Shown piece after piece: positions 24,006 to 30,939 of a stretch of 30,939 nt of DNA. The DNA is from JABHCC01 sp964444375 (lineage in GTDB: Bacteria > Bacteroidota > Bacteroidia > Bacteroidales > UBA12481). Within the stretch, counting starts at the first letter, position 1. Each line of letters opens with the position of its first letter. A program made the position numbers and the translations under genes. The notes beneath the pieces are model-generated. The model made no database searches, was not told the DNA's origin, and saw only the letters and a program-made list of their open reading frames with translations. The stretch spans positions 1-30,939 of the forward strand of contig CAYUGX010000016.1 of assembly GCA_964444375.1 (NCBI GenBank), in the 5' to 3' direction.

Positions 24006-25418
24006 ATGAAAAAATTACTTGTTTTTACCGTTGTGCTGGCGGTCTGCGCCTCGCTCTATGCTCAAACTGATGAAGAAAGTTATCAGTGGCCCAAAGATCC
24101 ACTGGTGCTCAAGAAGCTTGAAGAATGGAAAGGGTATAAATTCGGACTGTTGATTCACATGGGCCTGTATTCAGAGCTTGGGGTGATTGAATCGTGGGGT
24201 TTGTGTCCCGAAGATTGGGTAGGTCGTCCTGGATATGATGACTACTACGAGTATGCTAGAGATTATCGAAATGCACGCTATACTTTTAATCCCACTGAGT
24301 ATGATCCCAAAAAATGGGCAAAAGCCTTTAAGGGATCTGGGGCAAAGTATATGATATACAGCACCAAGCACCATGATGGATTTTGTTTATACGATACGAA
24401 GTTCACTGATTTTAAAGTGACCAACCCTGAATTGCCCTATGCCTCAAATCCCAATTCGGATGTGTACGGTAAGATAATTGAAGCCTGCCGTGACGAAGGC
24501 ATGGCAGTAGGGGCCTATTTTTCTAAGGCAGACTGGACAACGCCTTACTTCTGGTGGCCCTATTATCCCCCTAAAGACCGTAACCCGACCTATGATATCA
24601 CCAAACATCCCGAGCGTTGGCAAAATTTTGTTGAATTTACTCAAAATCAACTCCATGAGATAACCACCGGATACGGTCCAATTGATATCCTATGGCTGGA
24701 TGGGTGTTGGGTGATGCCCAAGGAGGCAGTGACTGAAAAAGTGGCTGAGTTTTGTAAATATCCACACGATATGGATATTGACATGAAGAAAATATCAGAC
24801 CGAGCTCGTGCTGTCAATCCGGGCATGTTGGTGGTTGATCGATGGGTTGAAGGACCCTATGAAAACTACCTCACCCCTGAACAAAAGATTCCCGAAAAAC
24901 CCTTACCCGTACCCTGGGAGAGTTGCATCACCATGGGACATGCCTGGGGATGGGTGCCCAATGACAATTATAAGTCTTCAAAAGAGCTGGTACATTTACT
25001 TGTCGGAATTGTTGCCAAAGGAGGTAATTTACTTTTGGGAGTTGGGCCAAAAGGCAATGGCGAATTTGAACCTGCCGTCTATAAGAATCTGGCTCAATTG
25101 GGTGAATGGCTCGAAGTACATGGTGAAGCTATTTATGATACCCAGCCTGTTGAACCCTATCAGGTTGGACAAATTGCGTATACAGCCAATGGGGATGTTC
25201 ACTATGCAATCTATATGCCTGGTAAGGATGAACAAACCCTGCCTGCTAGTTTGATGATTGACGTAAGAGGTAAACCTAAACCAAAGTTTTCTTTATTAGG
25301 TGTAAACATGAGGCTGAAAGCCAAGCGAAAAGATGCCGGCTGGGAAGTGCAGGTACCAAAAAAAATACGTCATCAACTAGCTGATACGGAAGCTATTGTT
25401 GTAAAAGTCACCTTTTAA
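24006..25418 (+). CDS. Alpha-L-fucosidase, GH29 (second copy)
   Basis: A 470-residue exported fucosidase. Signal peptide 1..19 (SLYA-Q), then the GH29 barrel: WKGYKFGLLIHMGLYS (41..56), YSTKHHDGFCLYDT (118..131), the nucleophile candidate Asp232 in DILWLDGCW and the WESCITMGHAWGW block, followed by GGNLLLGVGPKGNG. A short C-terminal beta domain ends the protein, with no extra carbohydrate-binding module. The HMGLYS replaces the more usual HWGxxS, a substitution in a substrate-pocket segment. The ATG at 24006 opens the signal peptide. The third GH29 follows after 18 bases, so the pair and the YkgJ-like gene are likely one rightward operon. Confidence 0.93.
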   Translation: MKKLLVFTVVLAVCASLYAQTDEESYQWPKDPLVLKKLEEWKGYKFGLLIHMGLYSELGVIESWGLCPEDWVGRPGYDDYYEYARDYRNARYTFNPTEYDPKKWAKAFKGSGAKYMIYSTKHHDGFCLYDTKFTDFKVTNPELPYASNPNSDVYGKIIEACRDEGMAVGAYFSKADWTTPYFWWPYYPPKDRNPTYDITKHPERWQNFVEFTQNQLHEITTGYGPIDILWLDGCWVMPKEAVTEKVAEFCKYPHDMDIDMKKISDRARAVNPGMLVVDRWVEGPYENYLTPEQKIPEKPLPVPWESCITMGHAWGWVPNDNYKSSKELVHLLVGIVAKGGNLLLGVGPKGNGEFEPAVYKNLAQLGEWLEVHGEAIYDTQPVEPYQVGQIAYTANGDVHYAIYMPGKDEQTLPASLMIDVRGKPKPKFSLLGVNMRLKAKRKDAGWEVQVPKKIRHQLADTEAIVVKVTF

Positions 25419-25436
25419 TCTAATTCGTAGATTCCC

Positions 25437-27260
25437 ATGAGAGTATTTATAACCCTTGTAATCCTTACCTCCTCCTTGGCGGGATTTGCTCAATGGGGTG
25501 GAGGTGAAAAATACCCCGATTTAAAACCCCATCCCAAGTCGATGGAAGCTTTTGAAGACATGCGTTTTGGAATTTTTGTGCATTGGGGACCATCAATCAT
25601 GCGAGGAACATCCAGTTGGGGTAGAGGAAATCACCCCTATGATTTCGCACCAAAGGTGCCCATCAGCGAATTCGATAGCCTCTATTTGCAATTCAATCCG
25701 GTGCTCTTCGATGCCGACGACTGGATAGGCACAGTCAAAGCATCGGGGGCAAATTATTTTGTCATTACATCAAAACACCACGATGGGTTTTGCATTTTTA
25801 ATTCAGCCTATACTGATTATGATATCATGTCTACACCATATTCTAGTGATGTGCTGATGGAATTATCAAAGGCATGCGAAAGGCATGGAATCCTGTTCGG
25901 TACCTACTATTCTATTTGTGATTGGCATCATCCAGAATATCCTGGCCGCTATGGAGGTGATCCGAGACCTTCAAAAGAATCTGATATGGATCTGTATAAA
26001 GAATATTTATACCATCAAATGGATGAGCTGGTTGATACCTACGACTCAAAAATCCTGTGGTTTGACGGATCCTGGGAAAGTCCATGGAAACACGAGGATG
26101 GCATGGATCTATACAAATACTTGCGTGATAAAAACGACGAACTAATCATTAATAACCGGGTTGACAAAAAACAGAATTTAAAACAACGTCCAGACCTGAC
26201 CGGAAAGTTTGCCGGCGATTTTAAAACTCCGGAGCAAGAAATTGGAGAATATGAAAATGAGTTGCCGTGGGAGTCATGCATCACCATAACAGACCGTGGG
26301 TGGCATTTTAATCCTCAATCCAGGGTAAAGAGTTTTTCTGAATTGATTCATACACTGGTCCAAACTGCGGGTGGTGGGGGTAATCTATTGCTAAATATCA
26401 GTCCCATGCCCGACGGACGAATTGAAATGTTCCAGAAAAAGAGGCTGCTCGACATGGGGCGTTGGCTTGAAAAATACGGACGAACGATTTATCAAACTGA
26501 TGGTGGACCTTTTGCACCGAATGAATTTGCCGCTTCAACCCGTTGCGGTAATGAGATTTTCATCCACCTGCTGGATTGGCCCGGTGATGTACTCAGAATA
26601 CCAAAATTTGAACAAAGAATACGTTCAATAAGCCTTTTTGATGGAGTCGACCTGAACCTGGTTGACGCTGGCGAATATTGGGAAATGAGTATCCCTGAAC
26701 CAAAGAGAAATCCAGTCAACACAGTTATTAGAATTGAAATTGAAGGCGAGGTTGAAGACATAAGAGATTTGGCAGGAATCAGTTTTATTGATTTAAAAAC
26801 GGCCAAATTACAGCTTGAGCCGGCTGAGAAGTTTCCTGGGCAGGGTTCGAAAACACTGGTGAACAGAAAGGAGGGTAGTTCGAATAATTTATATGCTGAA
26901 TGGATAGCCTTTGAAGGTGAAAATTGTGAGGCTGTCATTGATTTGGGACGAAATAGAAGCATACATGGTCTTGAGGTTGGTTGTCTCAGCGCCCAATCTG
27001 ATTGGATATTCCTCCCGCAAAAGATTGCTGTTCTGGCTTCAACCAATGACATCAGTTACCATCCGGTAGGTGAAAAGAGTATTACAATTGATCGAATACC
27101 TGAACGAAAACGAGTTTCCATTTCAGTTCCAGTCATGGAAACAGAAGCCAGGTACCTCAAAGTGACCATCCAATCCATTAAAAAATGCCCGGATTGGCAC
27201 AAAGGAGCGGGTGGAAAAGCCTGGATATTTATTGATGAAATAGAGGTAAACCAAGAGTAG
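25437..27260 (+). CDS. Alpha-L-fucosidase, GH29 (third copy) with C-terminal F5/8-type-C-like domain
   Basis: A 607-residue exported fucosidase. Signal peptide 1..18 (AGFA-Q); GH29 barrel with FEDMRFGIFVHWGPSI (39..54), TSKHHDGFCIFNS (111..123), nucleophile candidate Asp210 in KILWFDGSW and LPWESCITITDRGWHF; a late GGGGNLLLNISPMPDG loop; and a C-terminal galactose-binding-like (F5/8 type C, CBM32-like) domain from about residue 480, with EAVIDLGRNRSIHGLEVG and ARYLKVTIQSI. The module may bind galactose or HexNAc-containing glycans near the fucose. It is 18 bases after the second GH29 and 3 bases before the YkgJ-like gene. Similarity to the second copy is domain-wide but moderate, so they are old paralogues. 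Confidence 0.93.
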   Translation: MRVFITLVILTSSLAGFAQWGGGEKYPDLKPHPKSMEAFEDMRFGIFVHWGPSIMRGTSSWGRGNHPYDFAPKVPISEFDSLYLQFNPVLFDADDWIGTVKASGANYFVITSKHHDGFCIFNSAYTDYDIMSTPYSSDVLMELSKACERHGILFGTYYSICDWHHPEYPGRYGGDPRPSKESDMDLYKEYLYHQMDELVDTYDSKILWFDGSWESPWKHEDGMDLYKYLRDKNDELIINNRVDKKQNLKQRPDLTGKFAGDFKTPEQEIGEYENELPWESCITITDRGWHFNPQSRVKSFSELIHTLVQTAGGGGNLLLNISPMPDGRIEMFQKKRLLDMGRWLEKYGRTIYQTDGGPFAPNEFAASTRCGNEIFIHLLDWPGDVLRIPKFEQRIRSISLFDGVDLNLVDAGEYWEMSIPEPKRNPVNTVIRIEIEGEVEDIRDLAGISFIDLKTAKLQLEPAEKFPGQGSKTLVNRKEGSSNNLYAEWIAFEGENCEAVIDLGRNRSIHGLEVGCLSAQSDWIFLPQKIAVLASTNDISYHPVGEKSITIDRIPERKRVSISVPVMETEARYLKVTIQSIKKCPDWHKGAGGKAWIFIDEIEVNQE

Positions 27261-27263
27261 TCT

Positions 27264-27743
27264 ATGGATTTGATTGCCCAGTGGCGAAGCAAGCGAGGTG
27301 GGCTGAGGAATGAGCACGCAAAGCTGGTAAAGACGCTTAAAAAGAGTAAGGACAAAAGGATTAATGCTCGGGCGGATCAATTGCATGAAGCCGTGTTTGG
27401 TGAACTGGATTGCCTGGATTGCGCAAATTGTTGCATCAGTATTCCACCTATCATCAATGAAACCGATATTAAACGGGCAGCAAAGTTTTTACGCCTGCGG
27501 CCGGCCGACTTTAAATCACAGTACATCCGGGTTGACGAAGATCAAGACATGGTCATAAATGCATCTCCCTGTCCCTTTCTTGGGTCTGACAATACCTGTT
27601 TCATTTATGAAGCTCGGCCTAAAGCCTGCAGAGCCTATCCCCATACAGATAATCATGAATTTCTTAAAAATAGTCGCCTGCATGCAACCAACTCATATTA
27701 TTGCCCAGCCGTTTTTCATATTCTTGAGCGGATGAAGTTGTAG
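27264..27743 (+). CDS. YkgJ-family cysteine-cluster protein
   Basis: A 159-residue cytoplasmic protein with the zinc/iron-chelating YkgJ domain. The cysteine cluster is C50-x2-C53-x2-C56-C57 (DCLDCANCC), followed by Cys103 (SPCPFL), Cys112 (NTCFIYEARPKAC with Cys122) and Cys147 (YYCPAVF). The segment IYEARPKACRAYPHT is characteristic. The function is unknown; metal chelation is predicted. The start is 3 bases after the GH29 stop, so it is cotranscribed though not obviously related in function. The stop TAG runs directly into a G-rich 7-base tandem array. Confidence 0.9.
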   Translation: MDLIAQWRSKRGGLRNEHAKLVKTLKKSKDKRINARADQLHEAVFGELDCLDCANCCISIPPIINETDIKRAAKFLRLRPADFKSQYIRVDEDQDMVINASPCPFLGSDNTCFIYEARPKACRAYPHTDNHEFLKNSRLHATNSYYCPAVFHILERMKL

Positions 27744-27826
27744 GGTACTGGGTACTGGGTTTTAGGTTCTGGGTTCTGGGTGTAGGGTGTTGGGTGTTTG
27801 GTTTGTTGGTAGTTGGTTGGGTTGAG
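27743..27826 (+). repeat. Degenerate 7-base G-rich tandem repeat (GGGTNNT)
   Basis: Twelve units with period 7, the first eight clear (27743..27798): GGGTACT twice, GGGTTTT, AGGTTCT, GGGTTCT, GGGTGTA and GGGTGTT twice, then decaying to TGG/TTGG units. Seven GGG tracts with mostly 4-base loops make a G-quadruplex possible on the + strand or its RNA. It fills the convergent gap between the YkgJ-like gene and the helicase, and no ordinary hairpin terminator is seen there. Confidence 0.8.
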
Positions 27827-27829
27827 ACT

Positions 27830-29173
27830 TTATCTTTTTTTTCTAAGGTTGGCCTTTTTGTCGCCCCGGGTTTTGGGTTTCTTGTAGACCTTTTTCTTTC
27901 TTAAGTAGGATCCACCCTGGTTTGTTTTCTTATTCTTGTCTTTCTTTTCATGAAAGGCAGGGCCCCGAGCAACTTTTTTGAAATTTCGGTTTGGATTTTT
28001 TCGGTCTTTTGGCTGTTCTTCAGGTAACAGTTTTGATGAGATATCGACCTCTTGAGGAAAATCATGGATGGGAATCTGGTGATCCATCATCATTTCAATA
28101 TCTAGTACTCGATCACTCTCATATTCACAGTAAAAAAGGATGCTTTGACCCTCCTTTTCAGCCCGTCCGGTCCGACCGATGCGGTGAATATAATTCTCGG
28201 GATAGTGCGGGACATCAAAGCTGATCACATGCGAAACATTCTCCAGATCAAGACCTCTTGCAATGACATCTGTAGCAATTAAAATCCGATGTTTGCCACT
28301 GTCAAAGCCTTTTACTGCACGAATTCTGAAATTTTGACTTTTATTCGCATGTATGATCCCTATTTCTCCCGGGAATTGATCTTCCATCTGCTCAAAAACC
28401 CTGTCGGCATTTTTCTTGGTATCAACAAAAACCAATACCTTTTCAAAAACTGACCGGTCAAGCATCAGATGGCTCAGGAGATTTATTTTGGTATGGAAAT
28501 TCCGGGCCGGATAGGCCTCTTGACTGATGTTATCTAGGGGTGCTCCACTCGGTGCGATGGCAATCTTTACAGGAGAGACAAAAAAATCGTTGATCAATGT
28601 TTCCACTTCTTCAGTCATCGTTGCTGAAAACATCAGGTTCTGCCTTTTATCCGGTAGGTGATCAAAAATATTGGTCAATTGAAAGCGAAAACCCTGGTCC
28701 AACATAACATCCACTTCATCGATGATCAGTTTTTTCACCTGTTTCAAACTGACTGATGTGCTGATGATCAAATCATAGAGTCGACCAGGTGTAGCAACCA
28801 GAATATCACAGCCATCGGCCACTGCTATCTTTTGTGTATTGATGTTGGTTCCACCATAAATTCCCACCACCCGAACCGATAAATAGTTGCTAAGCTCCTC
28901 AATCTGATTCACTACTTGAAGCACCAATTCTCGGGTGGGAACCAATAGTAAAACACGAGGGTGTATAATCCCGGAGTATTTCAGATCCCTGAGAATGGGC
29001 AAAAGATAGGCCACTGTTTTTCCTGTACCTGTTTGAGCAATACCGACCAAGTCTTTCCCAGATAGAATAGGAGAAAAAGCATCTTGCTGAATGGGTGTGG
29101 GAGCTTCGAAGCCAAGCTCAGCAATGGCTTTTACGAGCGGTGGAGATAGAGCAAAATCAGCAAATGATTTCAT
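27830..29173 (-). CDS. DEAD-box RNA helicase, RhlE-like (DEVD variant)
   Basis: A 447-residue ATP-dependent RNA helicase. Motifs in order: Q motif APTPIQQ (24..30), Walker A AQTGTGKT (46..53), PTRELVLQ, TPGR (128..131), motif II DEVD (152..155) instead of DEAD, SAT, VLVFVDTKK, ARGLDLENV and HRIGRTGR. The C-terminal tail (about 385..447) is rich in lysine and arginine and probably binds RNA. Such helicases assist ribosome assembly or RNA turnover. The A-to-V change in motif II occurs in other Bacteroidota RhlE-like proteins as I recall it and does not touch the catalytic Asp-Glu. Its 3' end faces the G-rich repeat array. Confidence 0.94.
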   Translation of the reverse strand: MKSFADFALSPPLVKAIAELGFEAPTPIQQDAFSPILSGKDLVGIAQTGTGKTVAYLLPILRDLKYSGIIHPRVLLLVPTRELVLQVVNQIEELSNYLSVRVVGIYGGTNINTQKIAVADGCDILVATPGRLYDLIISTSVSLKQVKKLIIDEVDVMLDQGFRFQLTNIFDHLPDKRQNLMFSATMTEEVETLINDFFVSPVKIAIAPSGAPLDNISQEAYPARNFHTKINLLSHLMLDRSVFEKVLVFVDTKKNADRVFEQMEDQFPGEIGIIHANKSQNFRIRAVKGFDSGKHRILIATDVIARGLDLENVSHVISFDVPHYPENYIHRIGRTGRAEKEGQSILFYCEYESDRVLDIEMMMDHQIPIHDFPQEVDISSKLLPEEQPKDRKNPNRNFKKVARGPAFHEKKDKNKKTNQGGSYLRKKKVYKKPKTRGDKKANLRKKR

Positions 29174-29260
29174 TTTCAGCCTGTTTATTTTCGTTTGAGC
29201 TAGCTGCCCAAAGCGAATTCATCGGACAAAGTAGCTAATATTCTGTTGAATTAGGAAGCT

Positions 29261-30079
29261 TCAAGCCTGCGGTTTTTGAGCAATGGCCACAATATGGGGA
29301 CTAAGAGGCAGCAATGATGGGTCTGATTCAGACACTTCCAGCACCTTTTTCATCAGCTTCCATGCAGTCGAATCAGAACGGGTAGTGAAATACGCTCGAT
29401 GGAGCCAGACCATCCCTTCAACCGGGAGCGTTTTTTTGTGCTCAAATCCAATTTTACAAATCTCCTCCCGGATTTCATCGGGTCGATTATAATAAGCCGA
29501 CTCTAAAATTCCAGGCATATTGGGTGGAGCCTGATGGATGCCTGTTTGTAATTCTTTAATACACATGTCGAATATGGCCTGGTGTTCAATGTTTCCCTGA
29601 ATCAACCCGACCAGTGTTGAGGCTGTGTGTGTAATTCCCCAGGCCAACAAAACCCCACCTGGTTTCAAAACTCGTTTACTCTCTTTCAATGCGATAAGCC
29701 TCTCTTCTTGCTTCTGCAAATGATATAGCGGACCGTGAAGAAGAACGAGGTCAATGCTATCGTCATTTACGGGTAGACTCTCGGCCATCCCTTTAATTGC
29801 GGCAAAAGGATGATCCATTCTTGAAGACCGGTCTTTGGCCTGTTTGATATGCTTATCTACTGGATCTAGTAACACAATGTGATGGCCCTGATTGGCTAAC
29901 CACTCTGCGTATATTCCGGGTCCACCACCAACATCTAGTATGGCAATGGGTTTTTCTGGCAGGTAGCGACTGATGATTTCCTGATTTCTTTCGAGTTCTA
30001 ACGGTCCCAGGCCATAGTGTAACCGTTCTGATTCATCAGATTGGTCATAAAAACTGATTATACTTTCATCGATATGCAC
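29261..30079 (-). CDS. Class I SAM-dependent methyltransferase
   Basis: A 272-residue cytoplasmic methyltransferase with motif I AILDVGGGPGIYAEWL (47..61), the acidic end of strand 2 (HIVLLDPVDKHIKQAK) and motif post-II ...DDSIDLVLLHGPLYHL, then the strand-5 region RVLKPGGVLLAWGI. The substrate is not determinable; the arrangement resembles the UbiE/COQ5-like small-molecule group. The start is GTG (30077..30079), since a stop lies five codons upstream and no ATG fits. It is divergent from the HsmA-family gene across 102 bases and separated from the downstream helicase by 87 bases. Confidence 0.88.
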   Translation of the reverse strand: MHIDESIISFYDQSDESERLHYGLGPLELERNQEIISRYLPEKPIAILDVGGGPGIYAEWLANQGHHIVLLDPVDKHIKQAKDRSSRMDHPFAAIKGMAESLPVNDDSIDLVLLHGPLYHLQKQEERLIALKESKRVLKPGGVLLAWGITHTASTLVGLIQGNIEHQAIFDMCIKELQTGIHQAPPNMPGILESAYYNRPDEIREEICKIGFEHKKTLPVEGMVWLHRAYFTTRSDSTAWKLMKKVLEVSESDPSLLPLSPHIVAIAQKPQA

Positions 30080-30181
30080 CGCTATTTTAATTAATTCATG
30101 ATTGATAACTTATCTTGAAAATCTTTTGCTATTCTTGTTGAATAGACGATAACTAAACCAAAACGTAAATCTACTCATAAC

Positions 30182-30562
30182 ATGTCACCATTGTTACTTA
30201 TTTCTAGCATTTTGATTACACTGGCTCTGGTTTTTTACTCCTTGGGGGTATGGGCTGAACGGATTGCCAAATTACTTAAACCCTGGCACGTGGTGGCTTT
30301 TTGGCTGGGTTTTACCTTCGATGTTTCAGGTACTTTTGGCATGCATTTGATGTCGGGGGTCATTTTTGATATTACTGACCCTCATGTAGTTACCGGACAG
30401 TTGGCTTTGTGGCTTATGCTCGTTCATGCCATATGGGCGACCATAGCGGTAAAACGAGGCAATGAAATAACCCTGAGAAAGTTTCATCGCTATTCAATCC
30501 TGGTTTGGTTAATTTGGTTAATCCCTTACGTGGGCGGAATTTTCATGGGTATGGGTGATTAA
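30182..30562 (+). CDS. HsmA-family (TIGR03987) membrane protein
   Basis: A 126-residue integral membrane protein with four hydrophobic helices: residues 4..24 (LLISSILITLALVFYSLGVW), about 36..58, about 68..90 and about 103..124. Conserved-looking features include LKPWHVVAFWLGFTFDVSGTFGMH and the histidines in MLVHAIWAT and KFHRYS, which recall heme-binding or redox membrane proteins, though no role is established. The sequence fits the family TIGR03987/HsmA. The ATG is at 30182 after an AT-rich leader containing a 6-bp dyad CTATTC/GAATAG (30129..30145). It converges on the EttA gene with 11 bases between. Confidence 0.85.
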   Translation: MSPLLLISSILITLALVFYSLGVWAERIAKLLKPWHVVAFWLGFTFDVSGTFGMHLMSGVIFDITDPHVVTGQLALWLMLVHAIWATIAVKRGNEITLRKFHRYSILVWLIWLIPYVGGIFMGMGD

Positions 30563-30573
30563 GTCAGGCTACA

Positions 30574-30939
30574 TTAAAGTAACTCCTTGAACCTGGGCCG
30601 CTTTGGTCTGATGTCTCCAAGCCGCTCGAGTTTATTGGCTTCATAAGCCTGAAAATTTCCTTCGAAGAATCTGACTTGGCCCTCGTCTTCAAAGGCCAAA
30701 ATGTGCGTGGCCAGGCGGTCAATGAACCACCGGTCATGAGAAATGATTAACACACAGCCCGCAAAGTTCTCTATGGCTTCTTCAAGTGCTCGAAGGGTAT
30801 TCACGTCAATGTCGTTGGTAGGCTCGTCGAGGAGAAGTACATTACCCCCTTCTTTCATGGCCATGGCTAAATGCAGACGATTTCTTTCACCACCGGATAA
30901 TACACCAACCTTCTTTTGCTGATCGGATCCGGCAAAATT
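30574..30939 (-). CDS. ettA: Energy-dependent translational throttle protein EttA (ABC-F), C-terminal part
   Basis: The last 121 residues of an ABC-F ATPase; the gene continues past the right edge. Visible parts of the second nucleotide-binding domain are the ABC signature LSGGERNRLHLA, Walker B NVLLLDEPTNDID with the catalytic Glu, the switch histidine in ISHDRWFIDRLATHILAF, and the EttA-type tail (FEGNFQAYEANKLERLGD then KRPRFKELL). EttA binds the ribosomal E site and couples early elongation to ATP level. The length and tail fit EttA better than Uup or antibiotic-resistance ABC-F proteins. Confidence 0.92.
   Translation of the reverse strand, partial: NFAGSDQQKKVGVLSGGERNRLHLAMAMKEGGNVLLLDEPTNDIDVNTLRALEEAIENFAGCVLIISHDRWFIDRLATHILAFEDEGQVRFFEGNFQAYEANKLERLGDIRPKRPRFKELL

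Noticed and set aside
26492..27052. Minus-strand frame of 186 residues inside the third GH29
   Set aside because: It lies wholly within a well-supported gene, with no recognisable domain or ribosome site.
30129..30145. CTATTC-N5-GAATAG as a terminator
   Set aside because: A 6-bp AT-rich stem without a T run in a divergent promoter region; at most a weak operator.

Overview
The window looks like a draft contig from a Bacteroidota (Bacteroidetes) heterotroph, probably a Cytophagales or Flavobacteriales-like lineage. The signs are moderate GC, a type IX secretion C-terminal sorting domain (7124..8179), FGE-type sulfatase, GH29 and GH20 glycosidases, a RhlE-like helicase with a DEVD box, and dense short-gap gene packing with several overlapping convergent ends. 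The contig is imperfect. It contains a run of 14 N (22322..22335) inside one gene, a frameshifted exonuclease III, and a left end (about 1..449) of GC-rich alpha/beta-hydrolase sequence unlike the rest.

Layout. 1..1251: foreign hydrolase fragments fused to a truncated membrane metallophosphoesterase. 1339..3360: a fasciclin-domain secreted protein divergent from an ECF sigma factor and its RskA-like membrane anti-sigma factor, the same gene content as the mycobacterial SigK/RskA/MPT70-MPT83 circuit. 3374..7069: small housekeeping or stress genes (YdeI-like, nitrilase-family amidohydrolase, Ogt-type methyltransferase, MFS transporter, SRPBCC). 7124..10354: a secreted LamG/T9SS protein and a GH20 hexosaminidase lipoprotein. 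10368..11829: arsenite exporter ACR3 and thioredoxin-type arsenate reductase, divergent from a PHP-type phosphodiesterase (11917..13032). 13048..16060: a leftward operon of DUF2147 protein, GH29 fucosidase, Crp/Fnr regulator and a small unknown protein. 16128..16899: exonuclease III. 16892..23860: a leftward operon of a BNR/VPS10 propeller protein, sulfatase, GyrI-like protein and YtcJ-like amidohydrolase. 24006..27743: two more GH29 fucosidases and a YkgJ cysteine-cluster protein. 27830..30939: RhlE-like helicase, methyltransferase, HsmA-family membrane protein and the C-terminal part of EttA. No gene-free stretch exceeds about 150 bases, and I saw no tRNA, rRNA, CRISPR array or insertion sequence.

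How the genes fit together. Three alpha-L-fucosidases, a hexosaminidase and a sulfatase, all exported, point to use of sulfated, fucosylated, HexNAc-containing glycans, but no SusC/SusD pair or hybrid two-component regulator is present here. Two regulatory modules can be read from the DNA itself. One is the sigma/anti-sigma/fasciclin triad. The other is a Crp/Fnr protein whose recognition helix has the FNR-like E-x-x-S-R pattern, with a perfect TTGAT-N4-ATCAA box just downstream of its own stop and upstream of the next gene. I regard the second module, with its uncharacterised 105-residue target protein, as the best candidate for something undescribed.
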